DNA from: Drosophila persimilis | Taxonomy: Eukaryota > Arthropoda > Insecta > Diptera > Drosophilidae | Direction: 5' to 3' | NCBI RefSeq assembly: GCF_003286085.1 | Contig: NW_020825454.1 | Span: forward strand, 62,001 to 126,000 | Length of the DNA: 64,000 nt | Part shown: piece by piece, positions 31,359 through 42,012 of the stretch | Numbering within the stretch: the stretch's first letter is position 1 | Layout: each line of letters starts with the position of its first letter | Program-made: the position numbers and the translations under genes | Notes under the pieces: model-generated | Told to the model about the DNA's origin: nothing | What the model saw: the letters and a program-made list of their open reading frames with translations, nothing else | Databases searched by the model: none

Positions 31359-33570
31359 TTTTTTTTCCATGTTTGAAAAAACATAAATTATTATTTACAT
31401 GCAAGGTCACTACTTTACGTACTTCGTCATTGTTGATGACTTCATATACATTGGGCTTTGAAGCTTTTGTTAGAGATTGCCTATGCAATTTTATTTGTTC
31501 TTTTCCTGCGCAGGATTTCTGTCTACTATCTTGCCTGGTAGTGACTTTGATTGACCTGTGATTGACCATTGAAAATAGGTATGTTAGTGGTCTGTGATCC
31601 GTTTTTACTGTAAAGTTTTTACCATAGATATATGGTCGAAAATGGGTAATTGCCCAATGAATTGCTGCTAATTCCTGTTCTGTAGTACTTTTGTTACTTT
31701 CACCTTTTGTGAATGAACGTGATGCATATGCTAATGGGAGTTCGAGTCCGTTATGGTTTTGAGTTAAAACCTCTCCTCCACATGCTTGTTTACTAGCATC
31801 GGTGATTATGCAAAATTCTTTCTGAAAATCTGGGTACTGTAACAGAGTGGGTTCCATAAGTTTATCTTTTAAATATTGGAATGCATTTTGACATTCAGTT
31901 GACCACTCAAAGGGGACATTCTTTTTACATAATCTAGTTATATGCCGGGAATAGTCGGCGAAGTTTTTAATAAAACGTCTATAATAATTGCAAAATGCAA
32001 TAAATCGTCTAGCGCTATCCGCATCATGTGGGACTGGATAGTTTTTGATGACGTCATATTTCTTGTCATCTGGCAAGATTCCTTTATCTGTGCATTTATG
32101 ACCAAGAAAAGTCACTTCATGCATAAAAAATTAACATTTTTGTGGATGTAATTTTAGGTTGTGTTTCCTACATATCTCAAAAATATCTGTTAATTTTTGA
32201 AGCATATGTTTTTCGGAACAACCCATGACTATTAGATCGTCCATATACAGGAAGGCTTGCGAAGCTTCAAGTCCAGAGAATGCTATAGTCATCATTCTTT
32301 GAAATGAATTCGGCGCTATTTTTAAACCAAATGGTAGTCGCGTGAAGCGATATGAGCCATTGCTCGTTGAAAAAGACGTTATATTTCGCGAACTTTCTTC
32401 TAGTTCGATTTGATGAAAACCTGACATTAAGTCAAGGCATGGGAAATACTTTGCTCTACCTAGTTGATCCAAAATGTCATCAATTCTAGGTAGTGGAAAT
32501 TTGTCGGCCAGGAGTTTTTTGTTTATTTGACGATAGTCAACTACTAATCGCCATTTCTTTGGTTCTGAACCCAGAAGGGCTTTCTTTGGGACAAGTAGAA
32601 GTGGGCTGTTGTATTCTGATACGGATGGTTCGACAATATTGTCGTTGATTAATTTTCCTACTTGTTTTTTAATTTCCTCAACTTGGCTATGCGGGCTTCG
32701 ATAGTTCTTTATATATATAGGTTCGTCATCCCTCAATCTCAATTTCTGTTTATAAAAATTATTTGTTGTGATTTATTCGGTTTCAAGCCCGAATACGTCA
32801 CTAAAATTGGTGCATAGTTTGGTTAATTGCTTCTTGAATTGTACTGGGAAATGTTTGCTTAATTCAGCTATGACAGTTTTTTCTCGGATTTTTTTGAGTT
32901 GTTTGAATTACCTTGTAATTCGAAAGTGATTCATATTGTATGTTATTTATGTGTACTAATTGGTTGGTACTAGTTGTATTCAGCAATCGGACAAATGTAT
33001 TATTTTTTGAAGTTATTGTATTTGCTACATAAATACCAGGTTGAATTTCCTGGTTTGGGATTAAAATGGTTTCTATATCGGACGTTAATTATATTTTTCT
33101 GACAACTTGTGATCTTGCTGGTAGAAGAATTGTATTGTTACCAGAACTGTATGTTATTGGAACATAAATTTTAATTTTTATATTATTTTGTCGTATTATT
33201 AACCAATCCTCTGCAGGTTTTAAGTCTATTAGGCAGTTTAATTCTTTTATGAAATCAATGCCTATTATTCCATCACACGGAATTGCAAAATTCTGATTAA
33301 CTAAATGGAAATTGTGTGGAATTATGTACTTATCTGTCTGTAGCTCTATTAGGGCAAGGCCTTGGGATGTTATTATACCCTCCCCTATTCCTTGAATATT
33401 TATTTTTTTATTTTTTGTTTGAATGTCGTTAAAGACATCTGAATTTTCATTTAATAGTGATATATTGTCACCTGTATCTATAAGGAATGTAAGTTGTTTT
33501 CCTGTTTTAGAATTGAGGAATGCCACGAATATATTGAGATTGAGGTTGATTGTGTGAACCGCTGGATTTT
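31359..33570 (-). pseudogene. E3 protease-RT-RNaseH, array copy A2
   Basis: Second copy of 26321-28518. RT is open (32742-32131) apart from the shared TAA at 32133-32131 and the shared linker stop near 32775. RT-connection and RNaseH form one 286-codon frame (32124-31264, its last ~32 codons inside DINE). Protease reads LIDTGDNIS (33526-33089), a Gly-Asp substitution right after the catalytic triad, unlike GAN in A1. Confidence 0.85.
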
Positions 33571-34698
33571 TTAATTTAGTGTATCTAAAGGATCTTGGGA
33601 GTTTCCCGAAGCTGTCTGGGTAACACGAACATTGTTCTGTCGTGTGTTTCCATTGCTATTGTATCTTTGGTTGTTATAGGTTCCACCGTTATTACGGTTA
33701 TTTCCCCTATAGCCAACACGACCTCTATTGTTATTATAATTATTGTTGTTGTAAATATGGTTGTGGTTGTAACCACGACCATTTCCTCTACCACGATAGT
33801 TACCTCGAAAGTTACTACCGCGGTAGACTTGTCCTTGTCTGGTGTACAATATTGAACTTGCACTACCAGTCATCTCTGTACTACACTGTATATATTTTGC
33901 TACGGCATCATTCATTGTTGGGAATGTGCCTGCTTCTAGTATTGTTTTTAGTCTGCCGTGCTCGCAATTTTTAACCATTGTACTAATGGCCTCTTTGCAG
34001 CTGAACTTATCGGCGTGTTCCGCTGGCAAACCCTCATCAATGTATGATGCTTCTAGAAGTTTTCTCATATCATCAATCTCTGCTGTGAATTGGGCGGCTG
34101 TTTTGCCTTTTTGGCATACTTTTGCCATTTTAGCCTTTATAACATCTGATGACTCTCCGACAATAGTGTCTTGCAATTTCTTTATTATTGCGTAAATGGT
34201 GGTTTCATCTTGTATTTTATACAATGTAGTTCCTATTCCTTTTGATTTAATTACTTCTATAGCTAAATTTTCGTATGGTCCTTTCGTTAGATTGACCAAT
34301 TTGACTGCCGTAATGAATCTTTGTAAATGGAGTTTCTGTCCATTAAATTCCGGAATGGCGTGCGAAATATCTTTGATATATGCCCGTTGGGCAATTGTTT
34401 CGTCTGCCATTGTGGTTGGTTCTTGCCCAACCACGCTGTTTGCTGAACTAGTCGACGATTTGTCGTCGTTTACCGGATGGTTCGATCTATTTGATCGAGA
34501 ATCGTCTTCCGATATGATGATAATATTGTTTACATTCGGGGGCCTGGGACTTATTGGCCTTGATTCCGATTCTACAGCTGGTATATATGTCGCAGCTGTG
34601 TTTAGAAGATTTGGGATGTGTATGTCTAGATTGAATTTTTCTCTAACGAATACTAATCGTTCCCTTAGACGTTTGAAGACTCTGTAGCTTGAAACCAA
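33571..34698 (-). pseudogene. gag: E3 Gag main frame, copy A2
   Basis: As 28519-29646, 375 codons, with a few substitutions (for example SKGIG for SKVIG and an Asn to Tyr change). Same missing ATG, same slip heptamer at 33601-33607. Confidence 0.75.
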
Positions 34699-34909
34699 TG
34701 TATATCAGTAAGTCTTTGTTTGTTCTCTAGAAAAAGTTCTCTGACCTCATTATATTTGTTTACCAAATTAGTTGTATGTTTAATGACCGTACTATTTTGT
34801 GTAGGTCTGTTCTGCGTTAAGCATTTATATGCATTTATATAGCATTATCGAATTCTGCTCTTAGAGTGCAAACTTTAGCGCAGATCGTAAGCCAGTCCAT
34901 ATGTGTTTT

Positions 34910-35236
34910 TTAATTTTGTCCATTCCGATTGGAAGACAATCTAACATTAGCAATCACAATTCTTCCTAGAATTTCATTTTCTATTATTTGGCTGTTTACG
35001 AGGATGCCGGGTATGTTTGATAATACGATACCCTTTTGTGTGGCATCACAATGAATTAGTGGTGAAAAAGGTAAATTATATTCGTTCATATATGAGTATT
35101 CGAACTCGTATATGCTAATTGGATTGGGGAATACGGCTAAGATTGCTTTAGCTCTATATTCGAAATTTTCATTTCTATCGTGGGTAGCCCTAATGGCTGC
35201 TGCTGTTCTACGAGACATTTTATTTTGGCTTTGCAA
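34910..35236 (-). pseudogene. E3 gag-upstream ORF, copy A2
   Basis: Same 108-codon ORF as at 29858-30184, with a Thr to Asn change (VLSNIPG). Here the upstream junction is the uninterrupted E3 site at 35320-35340. Confidence 0.6.
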
Positions 35237-35334
35237 CAGTATATTAAAGGCGGGAATTCTACCTGAAATGTACTCATGTACATGTATTCGAGCTCTATTA
35301 TGCTCCTAGGGGTCGTTGAGACCAATTTTTTTTT

Positions 35335-35562
35335 TTAGACTCTATCTAAATTGTTTGCCCTACTCATATATCTCTTTTTAATTATCTTATTATGTTTTAT
35401 ATACAATGTTAAAAGGAATTGTAAAACACTGACAATGGTTAAAATCAGAAGTAATAACCAGAGTGCATTGAGATCATCCCTGTGGTCTATTATTTTGACA
35501 TTATTGACCACATTGGCCGTATTGTCTTTGGTCTGACTATCATCAGAACCGAACCAACCCAT
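35335..35562 (-). CDS. E3 small single-pass membrane protein ORF
   Basis: 75 codons from an ATG (context CACC ATG G). Polar N-terminus MGWFGSDDSQTKDN, then one strongly hydrophobic segment (residues about 34-55, LWLLLLILTIVSVLQFLL), then a basic tail (KKRYMSRANNLDRV). This is the only uninterrupted copy; at 22614 and 44534 a DINE has replaced the tail. It sits in the 5' part of E3 between the leader ORF and gag. I recall short MGW-type ORFs in mdg1/412-like elements but cannot verify. Function unknown. Confidence 0.6.
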   Translation of the reverse strand: MGWFGSDDSQTKDNTANVVNNVKIIDHRDDLNALWLLLLILTIVSVLQFLLTLYIKHNKIIKKRYMSRANNLDRV

Positions 35563-35796
35563 GGTGATGATTTTCTCTCAAAAATTGGTTTCTACAATGT
35601 TGGGGGGGTTTTTTTTTTAAATTATCTGCTATTCGTTTATTCTTTTCAATAATAAAAAAAAATTATTAAAAATTTTCTTTTTTTTTCATGAACACACATA
35701 TCTATATACCCTTTCTATTTTTATTTTTTTTTTACTCTTTAAAATTTCATCAATATAATTTTTTATATATATATATATATATTTTTTTAATATTTG

Positions 35797-36750
35797 ACCA
35801 AAATGAAGGAAGGAAAAAAATGTTAAGGGACATGTGATCGATTTACAGGTTTTTCATTATATAATTCAACATCGATCACATGGTTTTAGTAATAGCCTAA
35901 CAGGGGTTAGTATTTCCAAGTTGCACTTTAAGGGTGCTTCAACTTGAGTTAGAAAATTATAATTATTGGCAATATGAGGCATGGCATTTCTGCAGCTCAT
36001 TTGCGTTTCTTCGCACCAGTGCGAAGTTGATCCTTTGTTGGTGGGGGGTTGGGGGTTTTTTTTTGTCGTGCCCGGTACTCAGCTATTGTGAGTGGGCGAG
36101 GTCCATCGTTTGTGTACACTTTTAAAGCCTCTTGTAGGCTGAGTGCATCCCTTTGCTCGGTAGGATCAGAATCTGTTGGTCCATCGACGGTGCAAGGGGC
36201 GGTCCTATGCCACTCGCACTTATATTATCGGCCTGTTGGTCCATCGACGGTGCAAGGGGCGGTCCTATGCCACTCGCACTTATATTATTGGCCCTTGCTG
36301 GGTCTGGTGGGGCCGGTGCTGGTCTTCGCACAGGTTTTATGTTGCGTGTACGCTCTTTGTAGCGCGGGCTGTTAAATCTTCTTGGGTATTATATATTTCT
36401 GGCCGCATTGTAGTCCCCAAATTTAAGGGTATAAATTATAATCCAACATGGGTTTGTGCGTAATATCGTCGGCAGTCGTGCATGGGTCTGGCGAAACGGC
36501 TGGTTTGGCTTTCTGCTGTGGGTTTTCCTTGGCACTGGCACTGGGGACAACACTATTTCAATAGTTTTTACAATTCATCAATTTTCTTTTGACTGTGTCC
36601 GATTTTTAAAACAAAATCACATAGTATTATTTTTTTTTTTTTTATGTCGGCCATTCTTTGTCTTTATTATTTTTAACACTTTTTTTTAGAAATTTTTTGT
36701 TTTTTTTTTTTGCAATCCTTAGATCGATCCATCGCGTAGGACGTATATCG
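35797..36750 (-). pseudogene. E3 leader ORF region (right copy of unit A)
   Basis: Equivalent of 23041-23963, with the exact 60-bp repeat at 36173-36292. It has an extra T near 36152 and scattered differences. The Pro-rich frame ends at HSAYKRL (36122). It belongs to a different E3 lineage from 23041-23963, judging by the linked LTR divergence. Confidence 0.55.
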
Positions 36751-36768
36751 GTCCTGTCACGGTCGCCA
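36751..36768 (-). other. E3 primer-binding site, tRNA-Arg (right)
   Basis: Same 18 bases as at 23964-23981, adjoining the LTR at 36769. Confidence 0.85.
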
Positions 36769-37270
36769 TGTAAACGACGTACAATCCTTTTCTTGGCTCT
36801 TTGGGGGTCAACCCTCCGATCTGTTTTATTGGGTTTTATATTCTGAACTTTACAATTGTGTTTTGGGCTTTTGTAAGCCAAAAGCCGCGGAGCTGCGCTG
36901 CCAGTGACGCCGGCAGCGTAGCGGCAGAACTATATGTTCTTATCTCTTATATGTTAGTATATATAGGTGTGAATATGCTCAGCGCTGTTGGCAGCGAGAG
37001 CGCGAGGGAAGATATATGTGTGTATGCATGTATATTAGTGCCGTCAAGTCATGGGAACATGCTGACGCTGCACTTGGGTCGCTCGAGGCATTCTTGAGTG
37101 AATCGTAATACGATCACCCAGAATGTCTGGGACTTTATTGTTACGTAAACACTGAAACAAAGTGTTACAGTGTGTATTCTTTAAGTACCGTCGGTACAGT
37201 GGGTATTCGAAATAATGAATACTTTACGTGAATGTGTATGTTATATTTAATTTAATATCAGCATACTACA
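36769..37270 (-). repeat. E3 5' LTR, outer boundary of the array
   Basis: 502 bp. Its outer end (TGTAGTATG on the minus strand) abuts AAAG of a CR1-like LINE at 37271, so E3 inserted into that LINE. The opposite end is rearranged, so no target duplication can be shown. Contains AATAAA near the inner end. Confidence 0.88.
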
Positions 37271-38701
37271 AAAGTTTGTTTTGCGAAAACACTTTATGTG
37301 ACAAGGAGCCATGGAACTGTCAGCACCTCCAGACTGTGTACACTCCAGTGATATCAACAAAGTTGGATGGTAAGGATCTTCAGGGAGAGTTATTGGGCTT
37401 GCTCTAGATACCGTAGCAAGGGAACCATCGTTAACAAAAACGAGGTCAGACTTCTTGTCCCTAATGTTTTTAACGGCATTAATTTGGGCAAGGGAAATAT
37501 CCGTTAGCCCATTGATAAAGTCATTATGGCAATTGGGAAACAACAGGTTAGCGTCATCACAAGGCAGCCAAGAAAGAAATGGGAGGTTAAAGTCCCCCAT
37601 GACAATAATTCGATCATTGCACCCTAATGCAGAAACAACAGTATTAATTGCTGAGAGGTGGTGTAAGTAAAGCTCAGCATCAGACCTGGGAGGACCTGCT
37701 CTTACGCAGGTAAAATAGAAAAATGCGGAGCCAACACGAACTTTGACTGCAACAAATTCAATTCCATGAATGTTATTGAATGGAAATAACTCAGATGAGA
37801 AAACAGATTTAACTGCAATCAGAACCCCACCTGCAAAAGATGGGCGGTCCATTCTATAAATAGTGTAACTATCAATGAAAATTTCATGATCATTGACAGA
37901 GGAGTTAAGCCAGGTTTCGGTAAACGCGATGGCATCGAAATCATTTGACGCAATTTTCCCAGCAAACTGCGAACGTTTTGATAGTGCTTGGAAAAAATAG
38001 TACATCAGTTTTTTGGAGCATGGTTCGGTAATTCTTGGATTCGAGTTCGAATCTTTGAGAAGGAACTCATGCACAATTGTATGCTCAGGCCATATTGACG
38101 GTTCTAGAGATCTGGATAGTAAAGAATCAGGGAGAAGAATTTTAAAGGATGATATGTTGCGCTTATGTTTAAATGTAAATTTAGTCACAACTATATCAAC
38201 AGGCGAAGTGTTAAGTTTAGAGGAAAGATGTTGTTTAACATCCTCCGTTGTAGCCTCAAGAATAAGACGAGAAACAAATATTGCTTTCCGAGGGACCACT
38301 GCTCTAAGTTGAAATCCCGAGCGAGATCGAGATGGCGGAGCCACTCCTAAAAGAGATCTCGGTCCAAGGGCAGAGGAATTGGCAGCAATGGCTGTAGCAA
38401 GAAACTGTGATTCAAGGGCAAGAAAATTCTCGTTGAGAGCCACAAATTGTTTCCGGACATCCAGAAACCTAGTTCGAGTCTGTCTCATAAATGCGCGCAT
38501 TTCGGCCTCAATCTCCCGACAAGCCAGACATGACCAAGACAGGCCCATGCGTTTCGAGATCAGATCATTCAGCCGGCCAAAATTTCCACCACCAGCACAT
38601 TTTATGTGGGCAAAATTGTCGCACAGCCAGCAGCTAAGAAATGAATCACCAATGATAACACCACCGAATTCACATTTCTTTGCACTACAAACGATTGCCA
38701 T
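37271..38701 (-). pseudogene. CR1-like ORF1 (PHD) fused to endonuclease domain
   Basis: One open frame from an ATG at 38701 (MAIVCSAKKCEFGG) into the LTR (stop at 37247). Residues about 5-65 hold a C4HC3-like pattern (CSAKKC, CWLC, HIKC, CLAC), as reported for CR1-type ORF1 PHD domains. Then comes a coiled-coil-like stretch and a second domain. From about residue 240 the sequence is AP endonuclease (FTETWLNSSV, VVMGDFNLPF-like MGDFN). ORF1 and ORF2 are normally separate, so the fusion probably reflects a frameshift or deletion near 38000. It is truncated within the endonuclease. Confidence 0.72.
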
Positions 38702-39090
38702 TATTGACAGCAGAGGAATCACTGTGCACGAATAATAAAAGAACGGAGTGAGATCGCAGGTAAAGTAGGAGAGCAGATAGCAGAGCGAGCCAGACAATCA
38801 GCTGCAGCGGCAATAATTCAAAGCAGATGATCCAACGAAGTGCAGAAAAGAGCAGTAAACTCACCAAAGCAGAGACACAAAAGAAAAGTCCACAGAGAGG
38901 GAGAGTATAGGCAATCCAGAGAGAGTGAGAGCAACAATGCGAGCAGCCCGCTTATGCTCACGAGAGAGTGTGGGCGATGCAAACGCTGATGCGCGAGAAC
39001 AGTACACACCGAAGAAGCGATAACGAAAAGCAGACTGGGCAAAAAACAATACCAAATTGCCTGCACGAGTCCGATGCGTTACGTTGCAAT
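37271..39090 (-). mobile_element. CR1-like LINE, 5' part, cut by E3
   Basis: Minus-strand non-LTR element: a 5' untranslated region about 39090-38702 (CT-rich), then ORF1 with a PHD-like zinc domain and the start of an apurinic endonuclease. Its 3' part, including RT, is absent because E3 begins at 37270. The exact 5' end is uncertain. Confidence 0.75.
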
Positions 39091-39299
39091 ATTTAATTTA
39101 TATTAAACACTTGTTTACAAACAAAACACTGGTGGTTAATACGAAGTAGAATCAAATTAAGAAAAAAACACAACCGGCTTAAGCAAGAGCTAGAAGCGCT
39201 TTTTTAAAAGGAATTGGGGAAAATTCTATATCATGTAATTTGCAAATCTTATCAACAGTCAAAATTTGTGAATATTCCATAGAAATCTTATTTCACGTG
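39091..39299. other. Unassigned AT-rich spacer
   Basis: No ORF or repeat recognised. It separates the CR1-like 5' end from the mdg3-like fragment. Confidence 0.4.
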
Positions 39300-40282
39300 G
39301 TAATGAATTAATGTATAAAGCATGATGTGTTAATCGGCCGCGAGATTCTGAGTCAGGGTTTTAATGTTTCCACAGATGCCAACAAATTTGAGATATATAA
39401 GATCAAAACTGTCAACACGCTGTCGGACATTGCCAAAATGGATTTTGCTATGCTCATAAATAATGATCCAGAGTTGCATGACTCAGACAAGGCCAAACTA
39501 GTCAAATTATTGGAGCCATACGCGCACAGATTCATAAAGGGTATCCCAAATAGTCGAGTAAAAACTGGTGAGCTAGAAATCCGTTTGATGGATGCAAATA
39601 AAACTGTAATGAGGCGTCCGTATAGACTTAGCTCAGAAGAGAAAACGTTAGTGAGAGGCAAATACAGGAACTCATAGCGACTGACGTCATCCGCACGAGC
39701 TGTTCCCCATTCGCCAGTCCAATGCTGCTAGTAAAGAAGAAAGACGGAAATGATCGACTGTGTTTAGATTATAGAGAATTGAACGCGAATACGATTGCGG
39801 AACGTACCCGCTGCCCTTGATATCTGACCAGATCAACAGACTGCGTGGCAGCAAATTCTTTTCAAGCTTGGATATGGCGAGTGTTTCTATCAGGTACCCA
39901 AACATTCGGACTCGATAGAACGCACAGCATTTGTAACAACTGAGGGTCAGTACGAGTTTCTGTCCATGGCGTTTGGCCTGAAAAACGCATCATCTGTTTT
40001 TCAACGAGCAATAACACGAGCTTTGGGAGAACTGGCCTATTCGTATGCCATAGTTTACATCGATGATGTTCTGGTTGTTGCCGGCACCTTGAAAAGGTGT
40101 TGAACGTACTAATTGAGGCCGGATTCTCATTTAATATAGCCAAGTGTACATTTCTGAAACAAAGCGTAGAATATCTGGGGTTGAAAGTTTTAGATGGCGA
40201 ATTAAGGCCGAATCCGCGTAAGATAGCAGCGTTGGCTGCTCTGTCGCCACCACAATCTGTGACCCAACTGAGACAGTTTTAG
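39300..40282 (+). pseudogene. mdg3/micropia-like protease end and RT fragment
   Basis: Plus strand. Protease tail KHDVLIGREIL (39320 on), a linker ending VKTGELEIRLMD, then the RT start RRPYRLSSEEK. A frameshift near 39670 leads into LLVKKKDGNDRL; another near 39810 precedes LRGSKFFSSLDMAS. Later frames keep VYIDDVLVV (about 40050, catalytic DD) and SVEYLGLKV to SVTQLRQF. It stops abruptly at 40282, where the LOA LINE begins. Probably the same lineage as 1-518 but a separate copy. Confidence 0.75.
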
Positions 40283-40690
40283 GGTTGTCATCCTAATTTC
40301 GGCAATTTGTTCCCAGATTCTCCGAGGAAATGAAGCCATTATATTTTCTAACCTCTAGGCCGTCAGCCATCGGGTGCTACAGGGGGACAAACGGATGACG
40401 GGTCGGCTCGCACAACTGTGAACTCGGAACTGAGGCGCAGCCGCTCCGGTTAGTTATACCCGGTGCGGTCTGCGTCTCACACCCCCCCCTAGGACACAGA
40501 GGGTTGCGAGCGAACCGTCACCGCCGTAACTGTGCACATCGGTGGAAGTGCGACTATACTCTCCCCGTGAGGGCGGCTGGAAACAGGTCCTAGCATGGTC
40601 ATGTCTCTGCTAGGATGCTGGCGAATGGTAGTCGGGCGGAGAGAAGAAAACTCTCAGTGAAATTACCCCAATCCAAGGTGACACTGTTAT

Positions 40691-42012
40691 ATGCCGAGGG
40701 ATGCATGGCAACCAACAAAACCGCAAAGGAGCTCGGTACTCCTCTTAAAGTACCGGAGGGACAAGCCGAAAAGCCAATCGGGTCCTTCCAAGTCGGATGG
40801 CTCCAAGGGCGAAGCGGATACCGGGGTGGCTGGTAAGCCACCGGCTGGTAAGCGCACCGGGACCGAAGAACCCATGGAAGCCCCGGCGGGCAGCGTCTCT
40901 GCACCACGGGGAGGAAAGCCGTCGTACCAGGACAGGAGACGAGCGGCTTTCATCCTCTCCAACGAAGACCCGAACTTCAGGGCGTCAGCCGAAGGAAAGG
41001 AGCAGAGGCTGTGGGCCTCCTCAATCCTTGAACTGTTCCAGCCAGCCAAAGCCGGAAAGGGCGCAGCCAAGGCCCCCAACAAGCGGCAACGCTCAGCGGA
41101 GGACCCCGCGAATCAGCCAGGCCAAGCCCAGCAAGCCAAGCGGGTGAAGACCCACCTCACGAACCGGTCGTTCGCTGACGTGGCGAGGGGCAAGACCCTG
41201 ATCGGTGTCCTGGACAGGGGCGCCGAGGACGGCAATGTCCCTCGCGATAAGTGGCACCTGGTGGAGAACGAGCTCCAGGACCGGTTCCCACTGGAACTGG
41301 AGGAGAACGGCGGACCCCCGCCAAAGTGTGAGGACGCAGGGTGGCATCAAGGCAAGGTGAAAGCCATCGTCTGCCAAGACGCTCGCTCTGCGGCCCTCTA
41401 CATGAAGGCGGTGGCGGCCCTCAAAGAGGTCTATCCAGGGGCGCAACTGGAGGCCGTGAAGTGGGAAGATGTCCCACTCCCACGTGTCCCACGTGGGTCT
41501 CGGCTAAGCATGCAGAGCCTGAGAAGATCCTCAGGTTACTGCAGGTCTGCAACCCCCACCTTCCTACAGCCGATTGGAAGGTGGCAAAGGTGGAGGATAT
41601 CCAAGGGCAGAGGCGCCAGATTATCCTCGTCCTAAATGAGGAATCCATTGATCTCCTGGCAAAGTCGGACGGTGTACTGGATTATGGCTACAAGAAGGTC
41701 GCCATATCCACTTACAAGTCCGATCGCAAGGGCAGGCAAGCGGAGGTCGAGCCAGACCCGGAGCTGCCGGAGATCCCGAAAGAGGGGGCCTCGTGCGAGG
41801 AAAACAACCCGGCGTCGGATGCGGCGTCCATGATGTCGGACGACATCTTGGAAGACTACGCGTTCGACGAGAGCGACCTAGCCAGAGGTCTCAGCCACAT
41901 CGTTGTCGGGGAGGAGCTGGAGTCCCCTGACAGCGATCTAGAAGCAACAATGGTGGAGGCGAGCCTCAGGAATGTCGTTGACGCTCCTGCAGATAAACCT
42001 CCACCATTGTAA
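40691..42012 (+). pseudogene. LOA ORF1
   Basis: Nucleic-acid-binding ORF1 protein. Basic Pro/Ala/Lys-rich N-terminus, a nuclear-signal-like AKRVKTH, SFADVARG, then RGAEDGNVPRDKW leading to the conserved ORF1 domain. The frame changes near 41480 to the one carrying WVSAKHAEPEKILRLL, WKVAKVEDI and YKKVAISTY, which ends at 42012 after an acidic tail. The break lies where CCCACGTG motifs are repeated, so a small deletion is likely. It overlaps ORF2 by 41 bases. Confidence 0.72.

Noticed and set aside
37247-38797. Host gene with a PHD finger
   Set aside because: The same frame runs into an AP-endonuclease domain typical of LINEs, so it is a transposon ORF.
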